A DNA stretch of 64,000 nucleotides, taken from Pigmentibacter sp. JX0631. Its GTDB lineage: Bacteria; Bdellovibrionota_B; Oligoflexia; Silvanigrellales; Silvanigrellaceae. The notes beneath the pieces were generated by a model. That model was not told the origin of the DNA, did not search any database, and worked only from the letters and a program-made list of their open reading frames with translations. The DNA is taken from positions 1,334,501 to 1,398,500 of the forward strand of contig NZ_CP123622.1 in assembly GCF_029873255.1 (NCBI RefSeq), read 5' to 3'. Numbering within the stretch: the stretch's first letter is position 1; every line of letters begins with the position of its first letter. This document shows positions 34,044-42,536 of the stretch, piece by piece. The position numbers were made by a program, and so were the translations under genes.

Positions 34044-34802
34044 TTTTATAAAACTATTTGCAGCTTGTTTCATTAAATCATTAGTTATTCCACATTCTTC
34101 AATTAAAAAATGCGAAATACCACCATTTTTTTGCTGTTCAGTAATAAAATTCTTCATTTTTCCTATTTTATGTTTTTCTAACGCACTTGTTTTTTCATAG
34201 TCACATTCTATTGCATTTATTGTTTCTTCACTCAATAAGTTTTTTTGCTCTAAAGCCATAGCAGAAAGCATAGCTGCAAATGCACCAGTTCTATCTCTAC
34301 CAACATCACAATGAAACAAAAAACTATTTTTATTTATCAAATCAAGTAAAGCTTTTTCAAAAAAAGTGCACATAGTTTGTTTAAATTCTATTTTTTTCCA
34401 ATTCTCAAAATTTTCTATATCATTGATTTCAAAAGTTGTATTCGGATGAAAACCATATTTTCTGGTTCCATTCTCCATTTCACAGTAATAAGAATGGGGA
34501 TTCCAAGGGCTAAAATTAAACGAATATATTGTATTTGGATTATTGATTTTATTACAACTCCAGCCAGAAAAATACTTATTTGAGCGATAGACAAGACCTG
34601 TGTTAAACATTTCTTTCTTCAAACACTTATTTAAACTTTGGCCTACATCTCTGAAATTTAATCTGTAATCAAAAAGCCCAATCCATAGTTTTGGTTCGTA
34701 TTTACTTTTATCTCTTTTATAAACATAGCCAATAATCGCAACTAAAGACAAAATAAGCAGCAAAGGAATTAAGGTGAAAAGTAATATCTTTTTTTTGTTC
34801 AT
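34038..34802 (-). CDS. Membrane-anchored tyrosine-protein phosphatase
   Basis: About 254 residues. One N-terminal membrane helix (ILLFTLIPLLLILSLVAIIG) anchors it, with the body outside the cytoplasm. The domain matches the Y_phosphatase3 (PF13350) family: NFRDVGQS near the start (normally NFRDLGG), VYRSNKY, and the P-loop FHCDVGRDRTGAFAA with nucleophile C165. The family removes phosphate from tyrosine or phosphoinositides. Two adjacent ATG codons at 34805/34802 are possible starts; I prefer the second. Targets are unknown. Confidence 0.8.
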   Translation of the reverse strand: MNKKKILLFTLIPLLLILSLVAIIGYVYKRDKSKYEPKLWIGLFDYRLNFRDVGQSLNKCLKKEMFNTGLVYRSNKYFSGWSCNKINNPNTIYSFNFSPWNPHSYYCEMENGTRKYGFHPNTTFEINDIENFENWKKIEFKQTMCTFFEKALLDLINKNSFLFHCDVGRDRTGAFAAMLSAMALEQKNLLSEETINAIECDYEKTSALEKHKIGKMKNFITEQQKNGGISHFLIEECGITNDLMKQAANSFIKL

Positions 34803-34912
34803 CAAATATCCATATCTATATACTAGTAAACAATAAAATAACTTTCCTAAAGATCGTTACTCCAATTCAAAAGACAGTTTTAAATCATTTAACTAAAAAA
34901 AAATAGTCGAAA

Positions 34913-34948
34913 TAAAAAAAACCGAGTTTTATTTTCTCGGTCTTTTTT
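34913..34948 (-). terminator. Rho-independent terminator after the App1-like gene
   Basis: AAAAAAACCGAG, a 9-base AT loop, then CTCGGTCTTTTTT. It is symmetric and works on either strand. It lies about 30 bases beyond the stop of the App1-like gene on the minus strand, ending that transcript before the tyrosine phosphatase. Confidence 0.85.
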
Positions 34949-34979
34949 ATAAATATAGAATATTTTTTAAAGAGAAAAA

Positions 34980-36050
34980 TTAATTTCCTCCAGCTTTACA
35001 ACCTGGGTAAGAAACTATTTCAGAATGTATTTTTGTTATTTTATCTAATAATTCATCGTCATTATTCAGTTGATTTAATACAATTCTTTCCCATTCAGAT
35101 GTATTTAAAAATCCAGAACAACCATGCATCCATGGAGCATAAAATAATTTCTGAGTGTTTTCTAATTCTTCTGCCTCTTTCGAATTAGTTACAAGAGTAT
35201 GATCTAATGCTTTGATTGATTGATCTAAGATCTCAGTTACATTATCTCTTGAAATAAATCCCATTTTATAAAATTGGATTGCTAGATCAGCTGTAGTGAA
35301 ATAAGGAATTTGATTTTTATATATTTCATATCTTTTCCTTGAATCACTAGTAGAATAATTGATAATGTTTTTATCTGGTCCAGCATAAATATGATGCATG
35401 AAAGTTACAGTTCTATTTGGATACATAGATGATATTTTTAAATAAACATCTGGATCCAATTGTCCATTATCACCCATTAAAATTGCATAAATTTCCGGGT
35501 CACTATCCATTATTTTCTTTATAGCTGCAACTTTTCCATTTAATATCATATCATTTATTTTATGATTTAAATAACTTGAACCTGTTCCAACAGGAAAATA
35601 AGGATCTATTTCTTCTTGTGGCACATTATGATTGTGATTATGAATTACACTTGGAATTTTCTCGATAATTCCAACTACACCATGAATACTATTTTGGATA
35701 TTTAATTTATTTGAATTAGCTTGAGAAGGCAAAGAAGTTTGAGTAGGAAATTTGTTAACTTGTAAAAAGTGATTTGCTGGATAAGCCAAAGGACCTTTTG
35801 CACCAGTTACATAGAATATTTCTCTTGCAGAAGTTGTGTTATTATCAGAGAAATTTTTGAATAAAAGAGGCATAGCAAAAAAAGCATTAGATTGCATTGA
35901 GTTTTCAGCAAATAATTTTGTACCAGCCATCACTGCTGTTATCTTAATAGTGTCGTCTACATCAGATATTATTACATATTTTTCAGCATAAGCTGAAATA
36001 TTAAGTATCAGTGTAAGAAAAGAAAAAATGAAAGAATATATTATTTTCAT
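34980..36050 (-). CDS. Exported App1-like phosphatidate phosphatase (HAD-type)
   Basis: About 356 residues with a signal peptide (IIYSFIFSFLTLILNISAYAEK). The catalytic motif YVIISDVDDTIKIT is the DxDxT of the App1 catalytic family (DUF2183), followed by REIFYVTGAKGPLA (motif II), and AILMGDNGQLDPDVYLKI, where the GDxxxxD acidic motif IV sits. The yeast enzyme dephosphorylates phosphatidate; secreted bacterial members are poorly studied. The frame extends to a TTG at 36062, but the ATG at 36050 begins the signal peptide. It is followed by a strong terminator. Confidence 0.8.
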   Translation of the reverse strand: MKIIYSFIFSFLTLILNISAYAEKYVIISDVDDTIKITAVMAGTKLFAENSMQSNAFFAMPLLFKNFSDNNTTSAREIFYVTGAKGPLAYPANHFLQVNKFPTQTSLPSQANSNKLNIQNSIHGVVGIIEKIPSVIHNHNHNVPQEEIDPYFPVGTGSSYLNHKINDMILNGKVAAIKKIMDSDPEIYAILMGDNGQLDPDVYLKISSMYPNRTVTFMHHIYAGPDKNIINYSTSDSRKRYEIYKNQIPYFTTADLAIQFYKMGFISRDNVTEILDQSIKALDHTLVTNSKEAEELENTQKLFYAPWMHGCSGFLNTSEWERIVLNQLNNDDELLDKITKIHSEIVSYPGCKAGGN

Positions 36051-36305
36051 GTAAGCATCCAATAGTTATAAGTTTTATTTAACTATATGTAATTCTTAGA
36101 CTATATTCCGTCAAGGGTACTAAGGAAACAATGTAAATTTAACTTAAAATACAAAATATACTAAGACATTTTTGATTTTATCCATAATATTTAATATGAT
36201 TTTAATCAAAAATTAATTTAAATAATAATACAAATTAGAGGATATATATAAATATTTTCCTATTAAAGACGATATATCAATAGTTATATTCATATGGATA
36301 AAGCT

Positions 36306-37571
36306 ATGCGATATATTATCTTTTCAAGAATACTATTTGCCATTATTATATTTTTATCCTGTAAAAATCAAACCGATGATAAATCTGTAAGTAAATCTAT
36401 ACCAGATCAACAAAAGACAATCTCTTCTTTTCCATTTAGTTTCTATTCGACAGCTAACAGCGGAAATGAAGATAATTGCTTAATAATCCTAAAAGAAATG
36501 CAACAAAATGGCGTTACTATGATAGGGCCTTACTACGGCCATAATATTACACAATGTTTTAAATCAGCTAGTAAATTAGGAATGAAAGCCATTTATAGAA
36601 TTGATTTAATAGGGCAAGATAATAAAAACCCTATAAATTTCACATCTACTCCAATAAATGATGCGCCAAATTATGCTGAAATAAAGCAACAAGTTAAAAC
36701 AACTATTCAAAATATAGTCAATGATCCTGATTTAAATAATGCTGTTGCTTGGTGGGCTGTTTCTCCAGAAGAATTAAGATATTGGCGAAAAAATGAAATG
36801 AATTACTTAACAAATTTAAAAAAAGCAATTTTAGAAGTAGAAAATGAATTAAATTTAAAACATAGACTTCTGATGATGTATGAACCAAATAATAGAAAAG
36901 CTGCAGACTTAGTAAATATTGGAAAATATGGCCTTGATGTCCAAATGCGGGGGGTTTATGGAAATGGAATAGATGATCCAAATTGGCCGAATATTATTGA
37001 ATTCGGAACACAAGCAGTTTATCAATCATCAAATGATTTAAAAAATCTTGGCGGCGTTACTTTAAATTTGAACAAAGATTATTCAAGTAGTCTTAATGAA
37101 GAACAAGCAAAATCATTAATTCGAGTTGCTGCTTATGTTGCACTAATAAATGGTGCTAAAGGAATTCAAATTTGGTCGTGGGCAACCCGCGCGGGGTTAT
37201 CAAAAGAAAATAGAGACAAACAAGTTGCAGCATATATGAGTGTTAGTAATGACTTAAATGGAAAATTGCATTTAGCAAATATTTTTATGCAAGGCCATAA
37301 AAATCAAGACAAAAGTTTATTCACAATCACTTCAGGAACAGCAACCGAAAATTTAAAATTCGAGCTATGGGACTATAATAATAGTAAATATTTGTTCTTA
37401 ATTAATACTTCATTAAATAAAAAAGTTTCAATTAATTCTTTACTAAATCTAAATTTTCAAAAAAATGAATTTATCGAAGGATTTTCAAATAATACATTTA
37501 AAATGCAAAGTAATAATACATTTTCTTTAGATATTGATCCATTAAGTATTATAATTTTGAAATTTTCATAA
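36306..37571 (+). CDS. Lipoprotein with TIM-barrel/glycosidase-like body, function unknown
   Basis: About 421 residues. The N-terminus (IIFSRILFAIIIFLSC) has a lipobox, so an envelope lipoprotein. The body has YSTANSGNEDN, GVTMIGPYYGH, then a segment AWWAVSPEELRYW and IQIWSWATRAGLSKEN. The alternating strand/helix order with acidic and aromatic residues near strand ends (MMYEPNNR, WAVSPEE) suggests a TIM barrel like glycoside hydrolases, with a beta-sandwich end. I do not recognise a specific family. The start is the ATG at 36306 (MRYIIFS) or at 36294. Confidence 0.6.
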   Translation: MRYIIFSRILFAIIIFLSCKNQTDDKSVSKSIPDQQKTISSFPFSFYSTANSGNEDNCLIILKEMQQNGVTMIGPYYGHNITQCFKSASKLGMKAIYRIDLIGQDNKNPINFTSTPINDAPNYAEIKQQVKTTIQNIVNDPDLNNAVAWWAVSPEELRYWRKNEMNYLTNLKKAILEVENELNLKHRLLMMYEPNNRKAADLVNIGKYGLDVQMRGVYGNGIDDPNWPNIIEFGTQAVYQSSNDLKNLGGVTLNLNKDYSSSLNEEQAKSLIRVAAYVALINGAKGIQIWSWATRAGLSKENRDKQVAAYMSVSNDLNGKLHLANIFMQGHKNQDKSLFTITSGTATENLKFELWDYNNSKYLFLINTSLNKKVSINSLLNLNFQKNEFIEGFSNNTFKMQSNNTFSLDIDPLSIIILKFS

Positions 37572-37717
37572 ATAAAATATTTTTATTAACACTTAAATTT
37601 ATTACAAATTATATAATTAAATTAAGAATATAATTTGGAATTAATACAATACATTAATCCTACATTCAATCTGAAATTAAGAAAGACAATTGGGTTCAGT
37701 TGTCAATTTGAAAATTT

Positions 37718-38179
37718 TTATTCATACTTCGCTTTCATATCTTTATGGCCTTCTAAATGTTCTAATAAATATTTTTTTTGGGTATTATTCAATAACTTTC
37801 TTATTTTAATAATATTTTGGAAATGTAGTTCTAAGATTCTTTTTTTTAAATCTAAATATTCAAGGTACATTTTTTTTAAATCTGTATCTGACTTTGTTTC
37901 ATCCAGAATGGCTGTATTTATTTTTGCTAATTTTCCATGCAATTCATCTGAAATTGCTTTAAGTAAAACAATTTGATCATCAAAAATTTTCTTCATTTTT
38001 TGCTTTTGATCTTTTGTTAAATTAAAAGTGGAATCATCTAATATTCTAATACTTGCTATTATACTTTGAGGTTCCACTTCATGTGGCTCAATAAAAACCT
38101 CTTCCGCTTTTGCTTGCAAAAAATTTGTCAGTAATAAAGTTACAACAAGATATTTATAGCATTCTTTAAGGTTAAGCAT
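37718..38179 (-). CDS. Spy/CpxP-like periplasmic protein
   Basis: About 153 residues with a signal peptide (YLVVTLLLTNFLQAKAEE). The mature part is all-helical with the LTxxQ-type repeat motif: FNLTKDQKQKMKKIFDDQ and, near the end, LLNNTQKKYLLEHLEG. This is the layout of Spy/CpxP-type periplasmic chaperones, which respond to envelope stress or metal. GGAG lies 8 bases before the ATG at 38179; the longer frame from 38206 is less likely. No Cpx genes are near. Confidence 0.65.
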   Translation of the reverse strand: MLNLKECYKYLVVTLLLTNFLQAKAEEVFIEPHEVEPQSIIASIRILDDSTFNLTKDQKQKMKKIFDDQIVLLKAISDELHGKLAKINTAILDETKSDTDLKKMYLEYLDLKKRILELHFQNIIKIRKLLNNTQKKYLLEHLEGHKDMKAKYE

Positions 38180-38284
38180 AAAAAAATTCTCCGAAAACCC
38201 AAACAAGGAATCGGATTTACTATTGTCATTTTTAATTATTTTATTAGTCGGGGAATAGACATAAGATCGGTGAAAACTAGAAGT

Positions 38285-38371
38285 TGGTGCTCATGACCAG
38301 AATCGAACTGGTACACCCTTGCGAATACAGGATTTTAAGTCCTGTGCGTCTACCTATTCCGCCACATGAGC
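38285..38371 (-). tRNA. tRNA-Leu(UAA)
   Basis: Class II tRNA of 87 bases including an encoded CCA. The acceptor arms GCTCATG and CATGAGC pair; the discriminator is A; the anticodon stem GGACT/ATCCTG surrounds a loop with anticodon TAA; the D-arm (GGCGGAATAGGTAGACGC) and T-arm (GGTTCGA-type, here AGTTCGATTCT) fit. A long variable arm (TATTCGCAAGGGTGTA) marks it as leucine. It lies between the Spy-like gene and fabG. Confidence 0.93.
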
Positions 38372-38500
38372 ACGAATGATTACATATAGCAAGAATTTAA
38401 GATTGACAAGCCTTGGAAGGATATTTACGCAATTTTTTTTTCATGCTAGCGTCAAGACGGCTATTTTGTTCAATTATTTGCTTATCTAATAGAGGAATAT

Positions 38501-39319
38501 ATGGAAAATACTGAAAAAAAACAGGCAACTGCAGCAGAAATCGCTCAAATAATTAGCAGTATTTATGCAAAAAACCTTTTTAACGGCAAAGTCGCTTTAG
38601 TAACAGGAGCATCAAGGGGAATAGGTAGAACTATTTCTATTGCTTTAGGCACGTTAGGGGCAAAAGTAATCGTAAATTATGCTGGTAATGCATCTGCAGC
38701 TGAATCCGTTGTCTCCGAAATCAAAGAATGCAATGGAACGGCAACTTGTGCAAAATTTGATGTTGCAGATTTTAATTTAGTGCAGGAAAGCATAAAAGTT
38801 CTTGAAAAAGAACATGGCGGAATCGATATCTTAATCAATAATGCTGGTATTTCTAAAGATAACCTGTTTGTAAAATTTAAAGAAGACGATTGGAATGCTA
38901 CTTTGGATACAAACTTAAAAGGTTCGTTCAATTGTTCGCGTGCAGTTGCAATGGGAATGATGCGCAAAAGATCGGGAAAAATCATTAATATCTCATCAGT
39001 AGTAGGTTTAACAGGAAATGCGGGACAAACTGCATATGCCGCTAGTAAAGCAGGAGTTATAGGACTGACTAAAGCTCTTGCATTAGAACTTGCTGGAAGA
39101 AATATTCAAATAAACGCATTAGCGCCTGGATATTTTACTACCGATATGACAAGCACCTTGGGCAATGAAGTTATTAAAAAAATAGAGGAAAAAATACCAT
39201 CTGAAAAAGTTGGCGATCCAATCGAAGTGGCAAAAGCGGTTATCTTTTTAGCATGTCAAGCTTCAAGCTATATTACTGGCCAAACTCTTGCTGTTGATGG
39301 CGGCATGACCATGCACTAG
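38501..39319 (+). CDS. fabG: 3-oxoacyl-ACP reductase
   Basis: 272 residues. NADPH-binding [25 protein letters not shown], catalytic S in [15 protein letters not shown] (Tyr and Lys present), and [13 protein letters not shown] at the C-terminus. It reduces beta-ketoacyl-ACP in fatty acid synthesis. A ~25-residue N-terminal extension ([16 protein letters not shown]) precedes the standard start of the fold. GAGGA lies 5 bases before the ATG. It is not near the other fab genes. Confidence 0.9.
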   Translation: MENTEKKQATAAEIAQIISSIYAKNLFNGKVALVTGASRGIGRTISIALGTLGAKVIVNYAGNASAAESVVSEIKECNGTATCAKFDVADFNLVQESIKVLEKEHGGIDILINNAGISKDNLFVKFKEDDWNATLDTNLKGSFNCSRAVAMGMMRKRSGKIINISSVVGLTGNAGQTAYAASKAGVIGLTKALALELAGRNIQINALAPGYFTTDMTSTLGNEVIKKIEEKIPSEKVGDPIEVAKAVIFLACQASSYITGQTLAVDGGMTMH

Positions 39320-39366
39320 AATTTCCTAACGGTTAAAACCTGTTTTTCGAAATAAGAACATCGTTT

Positions 39367-39819
39367 TTATTTTTCAGGTTGGTTTATATTAGGAAAATAA
39401 TATTTAACGATAATTAATAATAGACCTATTGTATTTACAAAAGTGACAGTTAAAAGAGTAATAATAACACTGTCACTAACAACAATAAATTTTAATGCTG
39501 TTAGAACTATGTGACTAATTAAAATTAACGCAACAACAAGATAATAAAAAATAATAATTGTAGTTATTTTTTTTTCTAACCTTAAGCGTGCGTTCAATTC
39601 TAATTTTTTCTTTTTTAATGCAAGAACATCCTGCTCCCGTTCAATGCTTTGTCGAGTTATAACATTTTGTGCGCTATTAAAAATATCTTGACATTCAGGA
39701 GTAACAAAATCTGATTTCGTAGGATCTAATTCAATATCTTTTAGTTCAGTAGAATCAATTTTGTCAGAAAGAGAATGGGTCTCTCCAAAAATACTGGGTT
39801 CTAAACGAATACCTATCAA
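39367..39819 (-). CDS. Two-helix membrane protein, candidate toxin of a Panacea-type TA pair
   Basis: 150 residues. A soluble N-terminal half ends in a coiled segment (REQDVLALKKKKLELNARL), then two membrane helices (ITTIIIFYYLVVALILISH and VIITLLTVTFVNTIGLLLII). Its ATG overlaps the stop of the upstream Panacea gene by 4 bases (39816-39819), so the two are translationally coupled. Small membrane proteins are one class of toxins paired with Panacea antitoxins. I recognise no named family. Confidence 0.55.
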   Translation of the reverse strand: MIGIRLEPSIFGETHSLSDKIDSTELKDIELDPTKSDFVTPECQDIFNSAQNVITRQSIEREQDVLALKKKKLELNARLRLEKKITTIIIFYYLVVALILISHIVLTALKFIVVSDSVIITLLTVTFVNTIGLLLIIVKYYFPNINQPEK

Positions 39820-40307
39820 GTTCTTTTTACCTTGTCTTTAAAATAATTAAAAATTTCTTCATTTGGTATCATTTTGTTTCTGAAATTGGGATCATAATTT
39901 TTATCCCACGGTGAGTCTTTTACATGTGTTAAATAGGAGAGTTTTAATCCATCATACCCACCAAATTGTTCCCAAATAAAGTTCAATATATCTAACAAAT
40001 TTTGGTCTTTAGTATTGACTGAAGGTTCGCATATTTGAGATCTTCCAGTGGAGTTTTTTACTTCTGTTAACTTCTTTTTAATACCATGAGATCCAAAGGG
40101 AGAGAGATCAAAATATAATTCAGGGATGACTGGTCCATGTTTCCAAGCTTGAAAAGTCTTATCAATAAGCGGGGATTTATAAACTGCTAGATAAATACCG
40201 TGGGCAAAATAAAGTAACTTTTGTATCTGCATATGTGAAAGTAATTTATTTTCACTTTTTGCTTTGTCAATAAAAAAATTGGCAACTGCCCTAAAGTTGT
40301 GAAGCAT
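39816..40307 (-). CDS. Panacea/DUF4065 (SocA-like) antitoxin-domain protein
   Basis: 163 residues. The signature is HMQIQKLLYFAHGIYLAVYK, then FQAWKHGPVIPELYFDLS, the central motif of the Panacea domain (DUF4065), found in SocA-type and PanA antitoxins, which neutralise unrelated toxins. The C-terminus (YLTHVKDSPWDKNYDP) matches the usual 'L..lt H.e..PW' ending. AGAGGG lies upstream of the ATG. The gene comes first, the membrane protein second, as in other antitoxin-first pairs. Confidence 0.8.
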   Translation of the reverse strand: MLHNFRAVANFFIDKAKSENKLLSHMQIQKLLYFAHGIYLAVYKSPLIDKTFQAWKHGPVIPELYFDLSPFGSHGIKKKLTEVKNSTGRSQICEPSVNTKDQNLLDILNFIWEQFGGYDGLKLSYLTHVKDSPWDKNYDPNFRNKMIPNEEIFNYFKDKVKRT

Positions 40308-40399
40308 AATCTAACCCTCTTAGGTTTTATATACCATAAAACTATAAATTCATTCAAGATATCTAAAAAAATAAATCCAAATAAGAGAAACATAAATTA

Positions 40400-42535
40400 T
40401 TAATGCCATTTGGTTTCTTTTAACAATTCTATAGCAAATTTACCTTTCTTTGATATTTCTTTCACATACTCAACATTGAATCCAAATCCATGCCCCTCAC
40501 CTATTCCACTAAAAATCCATTCATTTTTATCTTTATTAAAGGTTATGGAATCAGGGCATGAATTTAATTTCAATTTATTCCTAAAACTTTCACAATCCAA
40601 ATATTCCTCATTTTCTGGATATTGAATATGGAGTTTTACTTTTCTACCATCTACGATATATCTTTGGATATTTAAAATAAACTCTGACTTTAAAGAAAGT
40701 TGTAATTGTTTGCCAGTAATATTTTTTGTCCAAGGTTGTATCCCTCCCTTAGAAAACATCAACCATTTTTCTTTTAAATTTAGAGAATTTAAATATAAAA
40801 TTAGGTTTTTATCGACTAGCTCTGAATTAAATATAGAATCTAAATTTTTTGCATCTGTTAAAGAATTACCTAAAAAAACCATACACTTAGTAGTATCACA
40901 AATAGGATTAGTTTTATTAGAATAAATAGAATTCCAGTAAATAATAGAACGAAAAGCTTTGTTAGCTTCACCTGAAATTTTACTATCTTCTGCTTTCACA
41001 ACAGCATTAGTATAGGAAATAGGATCAGTTAAAAGATAATACTTGTTTTTTTCTAAAAGTCCACCAAGAAGAAGTTTTTCTTGGAGATTTTTCTGCCCAA
41101 TTAAAGAAACAAAAAACATTCCACAAGTAGTAAACATAACATCTCTACCATGAACCTCTTTATACCAATTAGAATAAAATTTAGGACAATTATTTGTAAC
41201 TTTTATTTTCTCTTCTCGAAGTTTTGAATAAAGTTCTACTTTAACTAAACCTTTATTATCTAATTGGGAACTAATTTTATTTAAAGCAATAAAGTTTTTT
41301 AAATATTTGTAACTATGCTCTGCTACTACAAAGCCATTGACTCCTTCTTGTCTAAAAATAGCTAAATATTGAGGATTATTTCTAGGCCAAACATATAAAA
41401 CATGTCCATAATAAGGTTTAGAAAAGACATTCCCTGTACTTCCAGTTTTTGCAATAATACTATTTTCAGAAATTAATTTTTTAAACTCAACAGAATTTCG
41501 ATTTAAAGTAGAATTTTTGTAATACTCATGTTCTGCTAAGGGAAAAAATAATTTTCTATCGCCTGATAATATTGAATTCCGCATTAACCAACCAGTTTGA
41601 ATTAAATTTAAAGGGTAAAACCATGTTCCATCAGGTTTCCTTTCTCCAAGCACCCAACTCTGCATTGTTGCAGAATTATTTAGTAAAGATAAGTCCAAAT
41701 TATTTAATTGATACTTTTCATCATTTATTAAACTACTAAATTTTTTTTTATCAAAAAATTTAATTTTATTATTTAGTTTTAAAATTTCTCTAGTATCACT
41801 TTTTAGCAATGCTTCAGATAAAAAATTTATTTCTTTCAAGGTTAGTTTTGATGTATCAATGCTTGAAAAAACAGGAATTTTAAGAAGAGATCCTAATGGA
41901 GCAGCCTTTTTTTGATTACCTGAAAAATCAACTAATTTCCCAGTTGTTATATGAATAATTCGCCACGAGAGACTTCCAGAATCCTGCTCTTTTTGAACAT
42001 CTAAAATCTGTGAAATTAGCGTGGGAAAACTGCAAGGTTTTTCAATACTCCAACCATATTTTTTAATTAAACTTTGCAAAGCATTCCTAGATGTTTCTTT
42101 TAAGGGCCTATCGTATTTTACATCCTGTTTTAAATCATCTAATTCTGATTCATTTGTTTCATCAATTTTGCTAAATAAATGAACTTCTCCACTATAAAAC
42201 ATGGCACTGCCTTCATCAGCCCATATTGGTAATTTGCCTTTACAAGTATGAAAATTAGCTTCATGCATTAATTCATGTTTTACAAGTAGTTCTACTGTAT
42301 AAGGCTTAATAGGAGTTGCCTGGACAACTATTTTTCCAGGACTCCAAGTTCCAGCCACCCCATGTAAATTATTTTTGTAATTTGCCTTTTGCTTCTTATT
42401 AAAGGGATAGATTCTTAAGTTTTCAGTATCTTTACCAAATGAATATCCCAAAGACTTCAACTCAAGTTGCATTTTGTTTATTTTATCTATTAACAAAACT
42501 TGTTGCTGAAGTTCTCCATATAAAAAAATATCCAT
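40400..42535 (-). CDS. YfaQ-like (DUF2300-type) protein with HExxH, SxxK/KTG and SpoIID-like segments
   Basis: 711 residues. Position in the yfa block points to YfaQ (DUF2300). Segments: about residues 60-120 hold VKHELMHEANF (HExxH at 87-91) and WADEGSAMF with a downstream Glu, like a zinc peptidase; 190-400 hold SLLK (S216-K219), SDT (246-248) and KTGS (363-366), the three motifs of serine penicillin-binding/beta-lactamase folds; 400-630 hold several cysteines; the tail has GEGHGFGFNVEYV and GKFAIELLKETKW, as in SpoIID/LytB amidase enhancers. No signal peptide is visible, though relatives are exported. It starts 1 base after yfaS. Activities are inferred from motifs only. Confidence 0.62.
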   Translation of the reverse strand: MDIFLYGELQQQVLLIDKINKMQLELKSLGYSFGKDTENLRIYPFNKKQKANYKNNLHGVAGTWSPGKIVVQATPIKPYTVELLVKHELMHEANFHTCKGKLPIWADEGSAMFYSGEVHLFSKIDETNESELDDLKQDVKYDRPLKETSRNALQSLIKKYGWSIEKPCSFPTLISQILDVQKEQDSGSLSWRIIHITTGKLVDFSGNQKKAAPLGSLLKIPVFSSIDTSKLTLKEINFLSEALLKSDTREILKLNNKIKFFDKKKFSSLINDEKYQLNNLDLSLLNNSATMQSWVLGERKPDGTWFYPLNLIQTGWLMRNSILSGDRKLFFPLAEHEYYKNSTLNRNSVEFKKLISENSIIAKTGSTGNVFSKPYYGHVLYVWPRNNPQYLAIFRQEGVNGFVVAEHSYKYLKNFIALNKISSQLDNKGLVKVELYSKLREEKIKVTNNCPKFYSNWYKEVHGRDVMFTTCGMFFVSLIGQKNLQEKLLLGGLLEKNKYYLLTDPISYTNAVVKAEDSKISGEANKAFRSIIYWNSIYSNKTNPICDTTKCMVFLGNSLTDAKNLDSIFNSELVDKNLILYLNSLNLKEKWLMFSKGGIQPWTKNITGKQLQLSLKSEFILNIQRYIVDGRKVKLHIQYPENEEYLDCESFRNKLKLNSCPDSITFNKDKNEWIFSGIGEGHGFGFNVEYVKEISKKGKFAIELLKETKWH

Positions 42536-42536
42536 T

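Noticed and set aside
39325-39350. Terminator after fabG (GGTT-AAA-ACC then T5)
   Set aside because: A 4-base stem is too weak to call with confidence.
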